The position numbers and the translations under genes were made by a program. A DNA stretch of 64,000 bases from Actinacidiphila rubida (GTDB taxonomy: Bacteria; Actinomycetota; Actinomycetes; Streptomycetales; Streptomycetaceae), in assembly GCF_900110255.1 (NCBI RefSeq), contig NZ_FODD01000030.1, forward strand, positions 1-64,000, given 5' to 3'. Positions 1 to 10,248 of the stretch are shown here, in pieces (position 1 is the stretch's first letter; the number at the start of each line of letters is the position of its first letter). Below the pieces are notes generated by a model, which ran no database searches, was not told the DNA's origin, and worked only from the letters and a program-made list of their open reading frames with translations.

Positions 1-96
1 GTATGCACATTTCCGAGGAGACGCTTCCGGAGCGCCCCCGACCCCACGGACAAAGGGCACGCACACCGGGGGCGCGGGGAACTGCGCGAACAACCC
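1..96 (+). repeat. Dispersed repeat copy, inverted partner of 7802-7897
   Basis: Bases 1-96 match the reverse complement of 7802-7897 with only three substitutions. The copy holds the 3' arm of a hairpin (GCACATTTC at 5-13), a second small hairpin (CGCT at 22-25 with AGCG at 31-34) and the core GGGGCGCGGGGAACTGCGCGA, which recurs through the window. The 5' half of the element, including the first arm of hairpin 1, lies outside the window. Confidence 0.85.
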
Positions 97-245
97 ACCA
101 CCGGCCGGTGGACGGCCGACAAGCCCCGGGGGCACCCCGTAGGCCGAACCCACCCACCGGCCGGTGCGACGGCGACGCACCGCAAGGGGCAGGACGGATG
201 CCCAACCCGACAAGCCCCGGGGGCACCCCGTTGGCCGGTGGACAG
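97..245 (+). repeat. Tail of dispersed repeats with palindrome and duplicated unit
   Basis: The unit CAAGCCCCGGGGGCACCCCG occurs at 120-139 and again at 211-230, and a variant lies near 8413-8432. The perfect palindrome CCACCGGCCGGTGG at 98-111 recurs at 7652-7665. No convincing gene lies between base 1 and the end of the YchJ-like gene at 273, so this stretch is intergenic repeat DNA. Confidence 0.7.
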
Positions 246-272
246 CAGCGTGTGGGCCTCGCAGAGGGAGGG

Positions 273-677
273 CTAGGGGAGGGCGTCCACGTAGACCCAC
301 GCGCCGTCCTCGCGGACGAAGCGACTGTTCTCCCGCTGCTCGCCGGCTTCGCCGGCCCCGCGGTAGTGCGCGACGAACTCGACCGTCCCCGCGGTGTGGA
401 ACGCTGTGCCGCCCGACGTGGCGAGAACGTCGAGACCGGTCCAGCGGAGGCTGTCGTCGAGTCGGAGCTCGGCCGGCCGCGTCGAGGAGTGCCACGTGCG
501 CAGCAGGTACTCGCCGTCCCCGACGGCGAACGCGGCGTATCGGGACCGCATGAGCCGCTCCGCGGTCGGCGCGGCCGCGCGCCCCGCGTGGAACGCGCCG
601 CAGCACTCGGCGTAGGGAGCGCCGAGCCCGCACGGGCACACAGCGGGGACGGACGGGCGAGCGGAGCGACGGGCCAT
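273..677 (-). CDS. YchJ-like UPF0225 protein with SEC-C zinc motif
   Basis: A 134-residue protein whose N-terminus carries a SEC-C type metal motif (CPCGLGAPYAECCG, residues 15-28), followed by the UPF0225 fold with the typical phrases LMRSRYAAFAVGD and DSLRWTGLDVL. The length is normal for the family. SEC-C motifs bind zinc and occur in SecA and many stand-alone proteins. The biochemical role of YchJ proteins is not established, so no function is assigned. The ATG at 677 is the only sensible start. The gene faces away from the gene at 839, and a repeat-rich region lies downstream. Confidence 0.85.
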   Translation of the reverse strand: MARRSARPSVPAVCPCGLGAPYAECCGAFHAGRAAAPTAERLMRSRYAAFAVGDGEYLLRTWHSSTRPAELRLDDSLRWTGLDVLATSGGTAFHTAGTVEFVAHYRGAGEAGEQRENSRFVREDGAWVYVDALP

Positions 678-838
678 ACCCCCGATGGTAGGGATCGACC
701 GGACGGCCCGCCGCCATCGGGGTGACCTCGGGGTTTCTCCGGCCGCCGTGCGGAAATGCGCTGACCATAGCCATACGTCCGCACGACCGGAACCGATGAG
801 CCCGCACCGGCGCCCGGCCCGAACCGGAAGGAACCGTC

Positions 839-1228
839 GTGAGCACCCAGCAGGATCTCCCCGCCGGCACCGCCGCCGAGGTGGCCGTCACGCTCGACAG
901 CTGCTGCAAGGAGGACGCGCACGCCGTGCTCGCCGCCCTGCACGCCAGCTTCCCGTCCGATCGCGAGCCGCAGGACAAGCCGTCGGACGCGGAGAACGGG
1001 CGGCCCATCGTCTGGTCGGCGACGTTCGACGTGTCCCGCACCTTGGGTCTGCCCGGCCCGAGCCGGCTGACCGAACCCGTCGTGGTCACCGCACAGGGCG
1101 GCTACCACGCCGTCGACCGGTTGCGCGAAGGCCTCGCGGAGGCGTTCTCCGTGCGGGTGATCGGGACCGCCTCGGGGGACCAGGAGGAAGAGGTGAAGCT
1201 GCGGCTGGAGTCGCCCGCGGCCACCTGA
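839..1228 (+). CDS. Conserved hypothetical protein, 129 aa
   Basis: A soluble acidic protein without signal peptide or membrane segments. The start is GTG with an AGGA-type ribosome site (GGAAGGAACC) just upstream. It contains a Cys-Cys pair (DSCCKED, residues 21-27) and a C-terminal half that looks like a small alpha-beta fold. I do not recognise the family. It runs convergently into the DNA ligase gene with a 13-base gap. Codon use matches the neighbours, which supports real coding. Confidence 0.7.
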   Translation: MSTQQDLPAGTAAEVAVTLDSCCKEDAHAVLAALHASFPSDREPQDKPSDAENGRPIVWSATFDVSRTLGLPGPSRLTEPVVVTAQGGYHAVDRLREGLAEAFSVRVIGTASGDQEEEVKLRLESPAAT

Positions 1229-1241
1229 CGGCACCCGTCGC

Positions 1242-2783
1242 TCAGCCGCCGCCGTGCGCGGCCCGCACCGCGTCCACCGTGTCGGCCTCGGCCGCGGACT
1301 TGTCCCCCCGGTAGCGCACCACCCGCGCGAAACGGAGGGTGAGGCCGGCCGGGTAGCGCGGTGACGTCTGCACGCCGTCGTACGCGATCTCCACGACCAT
1401 CTCCGGCCGTACCGTCACGGTGTAGCCGTCGTCCTCGACCGCCAGGGCGCCCAGCCGTTCGGTCTGCCAGTCCAGCATGGCGTCGGTGAGGCCCTTGAAC
1501 GTCTTGCCGAGCATGACGAACGAGCCGTCCTCCGCGCGTGCCCCCAGGTGGAGGTTGGAGAGCTTGCCGGTGCGGCGGCCGTGACCGCGTTCCACGGCGA
1601 GGACGACCAGGTCGAGCGTGTGCACCGGCTTCACCTTGAGCCACGACGCGCCACGCCGGCCCGCCGCGTACGGCGCGTCCGACGACTTGACCACCACGCC
1701 CTCGTGCCCCCGTTCCAGCGCGTGCCGGAAGAACTCCGCCGCCGCGCTCACCTGCGTCCCGTCGCCGGGGTCCGCCACCACCGCTCGCCGGACCCGTAGT
1801 GCTTCGGGGACCAGCCGTTCCAGCGCCTCGTGCCGCTCGGTGTAGGGAAGGTCGAGCAGGTCGCGGCCGTCCACCGACAGGACGTCGAAGAACACGGCGT
1901 GCACCGGCATCGCCTCGGCGGCCGCCGCGACGTCCACGCGGGAGCCGACCCGGCCGGCGGTCTCCTGGAACGGTCGCGGCCGTCCTGCCTCGTCGAAGGC
2001 CAGCACCTCGCCGTCGAGGATGAAGCGGTCCGCGGCCAGGCTCGCGGCGGTCCTGGCGATCTCCGGCAGCCGCTCGGTGACGTCGTCGAGGGTGCGGGTG
2101 TAGATCCCGACGGAGCCGTGGTCGCCGTGCACCTGTACCCGGATGCCGTCGAGCTTCTCCTCCACCGCGCACGGCCCGGCCTTGGCGACCGCCTCCTCGA
2201 CGGACTTGGCGCTGGAGGCCAGCATCGGCAGCAGCGGCCGGCCCACGGTCAGGGCGAACTCCTCAAGCGCTTCGGGCCCGCGTGCCAGCAGCGCCTGTGC
2301 CACCGGTTCCAGCGCCCCGGTGAGCATCACCGCCCGCCGCACGGCCGCCGGTGGAGCCTCGGTCGCCGCGGCGAGCCCTTCCGCGGCGGCCGCGTCCAGC
2401 GCTCCCTGGCGCACCTCGCCGGTGACCAGGCCCAGCAGGTACTGCTGCTCGCGCTCGGTGGCCGCGCCGAACAGGTCCTGCAGCAACGCTCGGCGCCCCG
2501 CCTGGGCGCCGGTGCCCGACACCTCGCTGACCGCAGTGAGCGCCGCGTCCACGTCCCGCACCGTGAGGGTGGCCTCGGCGGCGGGCGCGGCTCGGTCGCG
2601 CAGGGCCGCCCAGCCCACGCCGAGCCTGCCCTGCGGCAGCCGGCCGGCCAGGTACGCGATGGCGATGGGCACGTCGGCGGGCTCCGCCGCGCGGAAGAAC
2701 TCGGCGAGCAGCTCGGTCTTGCGTGACCGCGCGGACGTCCGCGCGATCTCCCCTGACACCCGGGCGACCTCGGCGAAGAGCAT
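1242..2783 (-). CDS. lig: ATP-dependent DNA ligase (LigB type)
   Basis: A 513-residue ligase that seals nicks in duplex DNA using ATP. The adenylated lysine is K210 in EKLDGIR (motif I, KxDG). An N-terminal DNA-binding domain of about 200 residues precedes it, and the nucleotidyltransferase and OB-fold domains follow, with the FxxKxxKGLTDAMLDWQ region near the end. Length and order fit the actinobacterial LigB class, not the LigD/Ku end-joining ligases. The start at 2783 (MLFAEVARVS) is chosen because the reading frame upstream is low-complexity and lacks family similarity. It lies directly downstream of uvrA2 on the same strand, so a shared repair role is plausible. Confidence 0.92.
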   Translation of the reverse strand: MLFAEVARVSGEIARTSARSRKTELLAEFFRAAEPADVPIAIAYLAGRLPQGRLGVGWAALRDRAAPAAEATLTVRDVDAALTAVSEVSGTGAQAGRRALLQDLFGAATEREQQYLLGLVTGEVRQGALDAAAAEGLAAATEAPPAAVRRAVMLTGALEPVAQALLARGPEALEEFALTVGRPLLPMLASSAKSVEEAVAKAGPCAVEEKLDGIRVQVHGDHGSVGIYTRTLDDVTERLPEIARTAASLAADRFILDGEVLAFDEAGRPRPFQETAGRVGSRVDVAAAAEAMPVHAVFFDVLSVDGRDLLDLPYTERHEALERLVPEALRVRRAVVADPGDGTQVSAAAEFFRHALERGHEGVVVKSSDAPYAAGRRGASWLKVKPVHTLDLVVLAVERGHGRRTGKLSNLHLGARAEDGSFVMLGKTFKGLTDAMLDWQTERLGALAVEDDGYTVTVRPEMVVEIAYDGVQTSPRYPAGLTLRFARVVRYRGDKSAAEADTVDAVRAAHGGG

Positions 2784-2810
2784 GCCCCCATCCTCCGTCC
2801 CGCCGGCCGA

Positions 2811-2839
2811 TCCCGCCCCCGACACGGCCGGGGACGGGA
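2811..2839 (-). terminator. Hairpin between uvrA2 and the ligase gene
   Basis: TCCCGCCCCCG at 2811-2821 pairs with CGGGGACGGGA at 2829-2839, 11 bp with one mismatch and a 7-base loop. It lies just past the uvrA2 stop codon on the minus strand. There is no U-tract, as is usual in actinobacteria. Confidence 0.5.
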
Positions 2840-2850
2840 CGGGCCGCGGC

Positions 2851-5241
<2,391 letters not shown>

Positions 5242-5340
5242 CGTCTCTCCATCGGTCGGTGGGACCGCGTCGCGCCCCCGTGTGCATCCCTGCCCTGATC
5301 CAACCACTTCCGGAAAGACGGGGTCGAAAGTTATCCACAA

Positions 5341-5356
5341 TCGAATGGGTGTACGA
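5341..5356. promoter_or_regulatory. LexA (SOS) box candidate
   Basis: TCGAATGGGTGTACGA matches the actinobacterial LexA consensus TCGAAC-N4-GTTCGA at 10 of 12 defined positions. It lies 21 bases before the ATG of the AlkB-like gene and 99 bases from the uvrA2 start, so it could control both. A TACTCT hexamer at 5365-5370 placed just before the ATG would suit a leaderless transcript repressed by LexA bound over the -35 region. Confidence 0.6.
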
Positions 5357-5377
5357 AGATGCGTTACTCTGGCACGC

Positions 5378-6001
5378 ATGCACCACCAGCAGGCGTCCAT
5401 CTTCGACGCCGGGGAGATCGGCCTCGGCGACCTCGCCGGGGTGCGCCGCACGCCCCTGAGCCGCGGAGCCTGGATCGACACGCTGCCCGGCTGGCTCAGC
5501 GGCGCCGACGACCTCTTCCAGGACCTGGCCGACCACGTCCCCTGGCGCGCCGAGCGCCGCCGCATGTACGACAACGTGGTGGACGTGCCCAGGCTGCTCG
5601 CCCACTACGACGCCGAGGACCCGCTGCCCGCCCCGGTGCTCGACGAGGCCCGCGCGAGGCTCTCCGCGCACTACGCCGGCGAACTCGGCGAACCCTTCGT
5701 CACCGCGGGCCTGTGCTACTACCGCGACGGCCGCGACAGCGTCGCCTGGCACGGCGACCGCATCGGGCGGGGCGACAGCCAGGACACGATGGTCGCGATC
5801 CTCTCCCTGGGCGAGCCGCGGCCGCTGCTGCTGCGACCGCGCTTCGGCGGGGGCGCGACCCTCCGCCAGCCCCTCGGCCACGGCGACCTGATCGTCATGG
5901 GCGGCTCCTGCCAGCGGACCTGGGACCACGCCATCCCCAAGACCCGGGCCGCGGTCGGCGGCCGGATCAGCATCCAGTTCCGCCCCCGCGGCGTGCGCTG
6001 A
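5378..6001 (+). CDS. AlkB-like Fe(II)/2-oxoglutarate dioxygenase
   Basis: A 207-residue protein with the AlkB-type iron site: H125 and D127 in WHGDRIG and H184 in WDHAIPK. R196 in GRISIQFRP is placed to bind 2-oxoglutarate. Such enzymes oxidatively remove alkyl groups from damaged bases. The length fits the AlkB family. The start is the ATG at 5378, which has no ribosome site, so a leaderless mRNA is likely. Position beside uvrA2, the ligase and a LexA-like box supports a DNA-damage role. Confidence 0.88.
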   Translation: MHHQQASIFDAGEIGLGDLAGVRRTPLSRGAWIDTLPGWLSGADDLFQDLADHVPWRAERRRMYDNVVDVPRLLAHYDAEDPLPAPVLDEARARLSAHYAGELGEPFVTAGLCYYRDGRDSVAWHGDRIGRGDSQDTMVAILSLGEPRPLLLRPRFGGGATLRQPLGHGDLIVMGGSCQRTWDHAIPKTRAAVGGRISIQFRPRGVR

Positions 6002-6015
6002 CGGCCGGATGCACC

Positions 6016-7512
6016 TCAGCCCTGCCCGACGCCCGCACCCTCCTGCGGCACCGGCGTCCCCGCCGGCTCCGCCTCGCCGGTGCCCCGGCCGATGTCGGTG
6101 AGCGCCACTCCCAGGGCCAGCGCCGCCAGCGCGGTCGCACTCAGCAGGCCCACCTGGAACCCGCCCGCCCAGTCCGGCCGCACGGTGCCGACGCCGTTGA
6201 AGAACACCGAGCCCACGGCGGCGATCCCCGCCGCCGAGCCGATGCGCTGCGCCGTCTGCAGCACCCCGCCGGCGCTTCCGGCCCTGGCCACCGGCACCTC
6301 GCTCAGCGTCAGCGTCTGGTTGGGCGCCACGACCAGCCCGCTGCCCAGGCCCGCGAGCAGCAGCGGCGCCGCGGTCGCCAGCCCCGCCGAGCGGCCCGTG
6401 TCGAGGTGCACCGCCAGCGCGGTCGCCAGCAGCCCCACGACGACGGTCGCCAGCCCGGTCGCCACCAGCGGCCGCCCGAACCGTCCCACGATCCGCCCGC
6501 CGACCGCCGCGGTCGCGACCGAGCCGAGCGCGAACGGGACGATCGACAGGCCCGCCTGCAGGGCGCTGTAGTGCAGGCCGTTCTGCAGGTACAGCGTCAG
6601 GATGAAGAACACCGCGGTGAATCCGGCGAAGTACAGTAGGGACAGCAGGACCCCCAGCCCGTACGAACGCTGCCGGAACAACCGCAGGTCGACCAGCGGG
6701 TCACGCTCCCTGGCGTAGTGCCGTTCCCAGGCCGTGAAGCCGGCGAGCACCAGCAGCGCCAGCGGAATCAGCAGCCACTTCTGCGGCCCGTGCCACTCCT
6801 CCTGCTCCATGAACGGAAGCAGCAGGACCGCGGTGCCGGTGCCGAGCAGCACCACACCGACCGGGTCGAGATCGCTGCGCCCGCGGCCGCCCTGCCGGGG
6901 CTCCGGGCCGGGCAGCAGCCGGTGCGCGAGCGGCAGCGCGGCCAGCCCGATCGGCAGGTTGACATAGAACACCCACCGCCATCCCTCCTGCGTCCCGAAG
7001 GCCTCGATCAGCAGGCCGCCCAGCAGCGGCCCCACCGCCGTCGACACCCCGATCGTCGCCCCCAGCAACCCGAACGCGCGCCCGCGCTCGGAGCCGCGGA
7101 ACATCTGCTGGATGAAACCGGAGACCTGCGGCACGAGGATGCCGCCGGCGACGCCCTGCACGAGGCGGGCGGCCACCAGCCAACCCTCGCTCTGCGCGGC
7201 GCCCGCGAGCGCGCTCATCGCGGTGAACAGCGCGAGCCCCGTGAGGAAGACCGCCCGGCGGCTGCGGACGTCCCCCAGGCGGCCGGCCGGCACCAGCAGC
7301 AGGCCGCACATCAGGGCGTAGCCGGACAGCACCCACTGCAGGCCGCTCTGCGACGCGTCCAGCCCCGTCCTGATGGACGGGACGGCCACGTTCACGATGC
7401 TGACGTCCAGCAAGGTCATGAAGCCGGCCGCGAGGCACACGGCGAGTGCCGGCCAGCGGCGGTCGTGGGCGGCGGGTTCGTCCTGGCCGCGCGTCCTCGG
7501 GTCGGGGGGCAC
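6016..7512 (-). CDS. MFS drug exporter, DHA2 (EmrB/QacA) family
   Basis: About 498 residues with 14 predicted transmembrane helices. The family's motif LDVSIVNVAVPSI sits in helix 1 and GRLGDVRSRR in the first cytoplasmic loop. It would export small hydrophobic or cationic compounds by proton antiport. The GTG at 7512 is preferred because GGGAAGGA lies about 10 bases upstream and residues before it are not family-like. An upstream start at 7611 is possible but runs into repeat DNA. It is convergent with the AlkB-like gene, 14 bases apart, and no regulator is adjacent. Confidence 0.88.
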   Translation of the reverse strand: MPPDPRTRGQDEPAAHDRRWPALAVCLAAGFMTLLDVSIVNVAVPSIRTGLDASQSGLQWVLSGYALMCGLLLVPAGRLGDVRSRRAVFLTGLALFTAMSALAGAAQSEGWLVAARLVQGVAGGILVPQVSGFIQQMFRGSERGRAFGLLGATIGVSTAVGPLLGGLLIEAFGTQEGWRWVFYVNLPIGLAALPLAHRLLPGPEPRQGGRGRSDLDPVGVVLLGTGTAVLLLPFMEQEEWHGPQKWLLIPLALLVLAGFTAWERHYARERDPLVDLRLFRQRSYGLGVLLSLLYFAGFTAVFFILTLYLQNGLHYSALQAGLSIVPFALGSVATAAVGGRIVGRFGRPLVATGLATVVVGLLATALAVHLDTGRSAGLATAAPLLLAGLGSGLVVAPNQTLTLSEVPVARAGSAGGVLQTAQRIGSAAGIAAVGSVFFNGVGTVRPDWAGGFQVGLLSATALAALALGVALTDIGRGTGEAEPAGTPVPQEGAGVGQG

Positions 7513-7639
7513 GTCCCCAGTCCTTCCCGCGCGCACCCTTCTTCCCCCGCGGAGTTGTTGCGCTCCGCCCGATCGGCGGTATCCGTTCCACTCAGGGGTC
7601 CCCGGTCCCACCTTTGCAGCCGGCGGGTTGCACCCGGGG

Positions 7640-7863
7640 CTTGCTCGTCATCCACCGGCCGGTGGTGTGTTCGGGCTCCGGGGTGCCCCGCGCTGCGCGC
7701 TGCCGTCTGCGGGTCTCGTCGTGGCTTGTGGCGCAGTTCCCCGCGCCCCTGTGGGGCTCGTCCTGCCGCTTGCGGTGCGTTGCCGTCTGCCGGTCTCGTC
7801 GTGGTTGTTCGCGCAGTTCCTCGCGCCCCTGGTGTGCGTGCCCTTTGTTCGTGGGGTCGGGGG
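7640..7863 (-). repeat. Dispersed repeats on the minus strand
   Basis: Two copies of the core read on the minus strand: 7731-7750 and 7811-7830 (plus-strand GCGCAGTTCC(C/T)CGCGCCCCT). Each is preceded on the plus strand by a similar stretch (TGCCGTCTGCNGGTCTCGTCGTGG at 7701-7724 and 7783-7806), so the repeated unit is about 50 bases. The palindrome CCACCGGCCGGTGG lies at 7652-7665. Nothing here looks coding. Confidence 0.8.
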
Positions 7864-7946
7864 CGCTCCGGAAGCGTCTCCTCGGAAATGTGCATACGGG
7901 TTCGTACGTATCGGCACCCGGGGGCCGCGCACATTTCTCTGCGGGG
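7864..7946 (-). repeat. Two-hairpin structured repeat, copy A
   Basis: Read on the minus strand it begins CCCCGCAGA. Hairpin 1 follows, with arms GAAATGTGC (7937-7929) and GCACATTTC (7893-7885) around a 35-base loop, then CGAGGAGAC, then hairpin 2 with CGCT (7876-7873), loop TCCGG and AGCG (7867-7864). Copy B on the other strand has the same layout with different but still complementary arms, which points to a conserved RNA or single-strand structure. No gene overlaps it. Confidence 0.6.
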
Positions 7947-8059
7947 AGCACTTCCTCCCCACCCCCTCCCGCTGATCCACCGTGCGGCGGGGGAAATGGG
8001 GCACGGCCAATGTCCTCCCGCAGACGGGGACGGGCCGGAAGGGGACGATCCGGGTGTGT

Positions 8060-8140
8060 CCCCGCAGAGCTTTGCAAGGCCCCGGCCCGCCTCTTCGGAA
8101 AAAGCCGCCATGCAAAGCTCGAGGAGACACTCCCGGAGTG
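8060..8140 (+). repeat. Two-hairpin structured repeat, copy B
   Basis: It begins CCCCGCAGA. Hairpin 1 has arms GAGCTTTGCA (8067-8076) and TGCAAAGCTC (8111-8120) around a 34-base loop. GAGGAGAC and hairpin 2 follow, CACT (8128-8131), loop CCCGG, AGTG (8137-8140). Against copy A, the single-stranded words are kept while the stem bases change in pairs, for example the second pair of hairpin 2 is G-C in A and A-T in B. The repeat core at 8171 follows, as it does in copy A. Confidence 0.6.
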
Positions 8141-8170
8141 GCCCCTGATCCCACCCCCGACGTGCACCGC

Positions 8171-8350
8171 CAGGGGCGCGGGGAACTGCGCGAGCAACCA
8201 CCGCGAACCGTGCGACGGCGACGGCGCTCAGGGGGCTGGACGAGCCCCGCAGGGGGCGCGGGGAACTGCGCGACAAGCCACGACGAGACCGGCAGACGGC
8301 AGCGCGCAGCGCCGGGCACCCCGGATGCCGCAGGGGGCGCGGGGTCCCCC
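8171..8350 (+). repeat. Array of dispersed GC-rich repeats, plus strand
   Basis: Cores AGGGGCGCGGGGAACTGCGC at about 8172-8191 and AGGGGGCGCGGGGAACTGCG at 8251-8270, with a diverged copy at 8330-8345. The 8251 copy carries the same flank (CGACAAGCCACGACGAGACC) that occurs in reverse at 7711-7731. Bases 7513-8534 hold no gene I can support; the whole stretch is repeat-derived intergenic DNA. Confidence 0.8.
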
Positions 8351-8534
8351 AGCCTTCGGCCGGGAGGTGCCCCCAACGCGACAAGCCGCGACGGCGCGGC
8401 AGGCGGCCGGAGCAAGCCCCGGCGGCACCCCGTCGGTGCGGATGGCGGAGCCCCGAGAGGGGTGCAAACAGGCGCGGATAGTGACAAAGCGCGCATGATG
8501 GAGGTGGGCGCGTTCCGCGACGGAAGAGGACGAG

Positions 8535-8591
8535 ATGTCCGTAGCCACCGATGACCGGGCGATACCGAACGAAGCGGGTGTACGAGCATGA
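8535..8591 (+). CDS. Possible 18-residue leader peptide
   Basis: ATG at 8535 sits behind GAAGAGGACGAG, a fair ribosome site, and reads 18 codons (MSVATDDRAIPNEAGVRA). Its TGA overlaps the ATG at 8588 in an ATGA arrangement, which would allow translational coupling to the longer start of the DUF5709 gene. It is too short to judge by composition and could be chance. Confidence 0.25.
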   Translation: MSVATDDRAIPNEAGVRA

Positions 8592-8614
8592 CGTACCCCG
8601 GTGAGGGAGGCGGC

Positions 8615-9115
8615 ATGGGAGACGACGTCTACCAGCCGGACGGCAGCGAGATCCGCGAGGACGCGGGGCCGCTCGAACCGGAGGACACTCTGCTGGACCG
8701 CGGTCTGGACGACGCGCTCGACGAGGGCTACTCGCCGCCCGACCGCCCGCTGGTCGTCGAGGACACCGGCACCACCGCGGGAGAGCAGCGTACCGGCGAG
8801 TCGCTGGACCGGCGGCTGCGGCGCGAGTCGCCCGATCCGGCGCCGTGGCCCGGGGACGGGCTCGGTGACGCCAGTGACACCGACGGCGAACTGCTGGACG
8901 GGGAGACCGGCGATCGCAGGTCGGGGCGGCTGGTCGCGCCGGACGAGGGCGCGCACGCGCGGCAGGACGGCCTGTACGGCGACGACATCGGGATCGACGG
9001 AGGGGCCGCGTCCGCGGAGGAGGCGGCGGTGCACGAGGTGCCCGACGAGGACGATCCGTGGATGACCGAGGCCGAGCCGGTGGGGCGCCCGCCCGACGCC
9101 GGCGAGCGGCCGTGA
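8615..9115 (+). CDS. DUF5709 acidic protein
   Basis: A 166-residue, strongly acidic, low-complexity protein that opens MGDDVYQPDGSEI and carries the DUF5709 phrases LEPEDTLLDRGLDDALDEGYSPP and GTTAGEQRTGESLDRRL. Such proteins are common in streptomycetes and have no known function; the charge and lack of hydrophobic core suggest partial disorder. The ATG at 8615 has GTGAGGGAGG immediately upstream. An in-frame ATG at 8588 adds nine residues and overlaps a small upstream reading frame. The next gene starts 43 bases downstream, so the two may be co-transcribed. Confidence 0.8.
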   Translation: MGDDVYQPDGSEIREDAGPLEPEDTLLDRGLDDALDEGYSPPDRPLVVEDTGTTAGEQRTGESLDRRLRRESPDPAPWPGDGLGDASDTDGELLDGETGDRRSGRLVAPDEGAHARQDGLYGDDIGIDGGAASAEEAAVHEVPDEDDPWMTEAEPVGRPPDAGERP

Positions 9116-9158
9116 CGGCTCAGGACCCAGGACCCCAGCGAGGAGAGGAGCGGGTGGC

Positions 9159-9845
9159 ATGAGCGAAGCGAGCGACCCCAGAAAGTCCGGCGGGGGACCG
9201 GGCCCCGACCGCACCGCCGCGTTCCCCGAGGCGACCGCGCCGCCGGACACGGCCGAGCCCGGCAGTTCCCGCCACGGCAGGTTCCACTGGCCGCACCGGG
9301 GCCGGTCGGGACGCGCTCCCGACGGCGGCGGTCCCGCGTCGGGCGGCACGCCCGCACCGCCGCGGCGGGGCGGCGCCACCGAGGTCGGCGTGGCCCAGGC
9401 CGCGCGCGACGCGCGGAAGGTGCCGACGGGCCTGGGCGCGAGCCTGGCCACGTCAGGCGGCGTGCTGCTGGCGATGGTCGAGGACGTGCGGATGCGCGAG
9501 GCCAACCAGCCGGAGGATCTTCGTCCGCTCGCCGACGCCTTCGCCCGGCACAACGCGGCGAAGGAGGCCACCGTCCGCAAGGTGCTGCTGCGTCACGGGG
9601 CGCCGGAGAACGTCGTGGAGCGGGACCGGCAGGAGGGCGACCTGATCCAGGGGATCCTCGACCGCGCGCTGGTGGGACGGCATCCCTCGGACACGCACGT
9701 GCTGACGGTCGACGGTGCGCTGGCGCAGGCGTACCAGTACCTGTTCCACGAGCGGCGTGACCTGGTCTCGGCGATCGACCGCTGGGTCCCGGACGACGAG
9801 AGCGAGACCCTGTCCGCGGCGTTCGAGGCCATCGCCGACAACTGA
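9159..9845 (+). CDS. Hypothetical protein, 228 aa
   Basis: The first about 80 residues are Pro/Gly/Arg-rich and probably disordered. The remaining 150 residues are helical (for example LADAFARHNAAKEATVRKVLL and LDRALVGRHPSDTHVLTVDG) and contain no cysteine, signal or membrane helix. I do not recognise the family. The start ATG has GAGGAGAGGAG upstream. It follows the DUF5709 gene closely on the same strand. Confidence 0.7.
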   Translation: MSEASDPRKSGGGPGPDRTAAFPEATAPPDTAEPGSSRHGRFHWPHRGRSGRAPDGGGPASGGTPAPPRRGGATEVGVAQAARDARKVPTGLGASLATSGGVLLAMVEDVRMREANQPEDLRPLADAFARHNAAKEATVRKVLLRHGAPENVVERDRQEGDLIQGILDRALVGRHPSDTHVLTVDGALAQAYQYLFHERRDLVSAIDRWVPDDESETLSAAFEAIADN

Positions 9846-10179
9846 GGCCGACGCGGTGAAGTCCCGGGCCCCCCGGGGCTCGCGGGGGAGGTGGGTTCGG
9901 GCCCGGAGCCCGCGCGTCCGGTTCATCCCTTGGCGTGCTCGGGTGGGCGGTGGGGTGTCCCGCGGGCGGGAGCGTTCGAGCCTCGACGACAGGCCGCCAG
10001 CGTCGGGCCGGGCAGGACGCGGTGTCCGCGGCCCGGCTGCCTCGTCACGGTCTTTTGCCTGGTCCGCGGACCGCGTGACAGCCCAACTCGGCCTCTGCTG
10101 GGCTGTGTTCAGGTCATGAAGGCGACGCGGACCCTTGACGGCGCGTGGGCGTACTGGCTTCATGTGTTGCGGCGTCGAG
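9846..10179. other. Gene-free spacer upstream of the GH12 gene
   Basis: About 330 bases between the hypothetical gene and the CebR box. No reading frame here has family-like sequence or a plausible ribosome site, and I see no strong hairpin or repeat. It probably holds the 3' end of one transcript and the distal promoter of the endoglucanase gene. Confidence 0.5.
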
Positions 10180-10193
10180 TGGGAGCGCTCCCA
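10180..10193. promoter_or_regulatory. CebR operator
   Basis: TGGGAGCGCTCCCA is a perfect 14-base palindrome identical to the CebR box known from Streptomyces cellulose-utilisation genes, where the LacI-family repressor CebR is released by cello-oligosaccharides. It is centred about 60 bases before the GH12 start codon. Confidence 0.85.
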
Positions 10194-10248
10194 TTCGCTC
10201 CCGTGAACCGGCCCATCCCCCCACACGCACGGTGAAGGGACCACCGCA

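Noticed and set aside
7502..8616. Several 200-350-codon frames in both directions across the repeat region
   Set aside because: They consist of translated repeats (RGELREQP, GNCATSHDETG) seen in several frames; no gene is supported.
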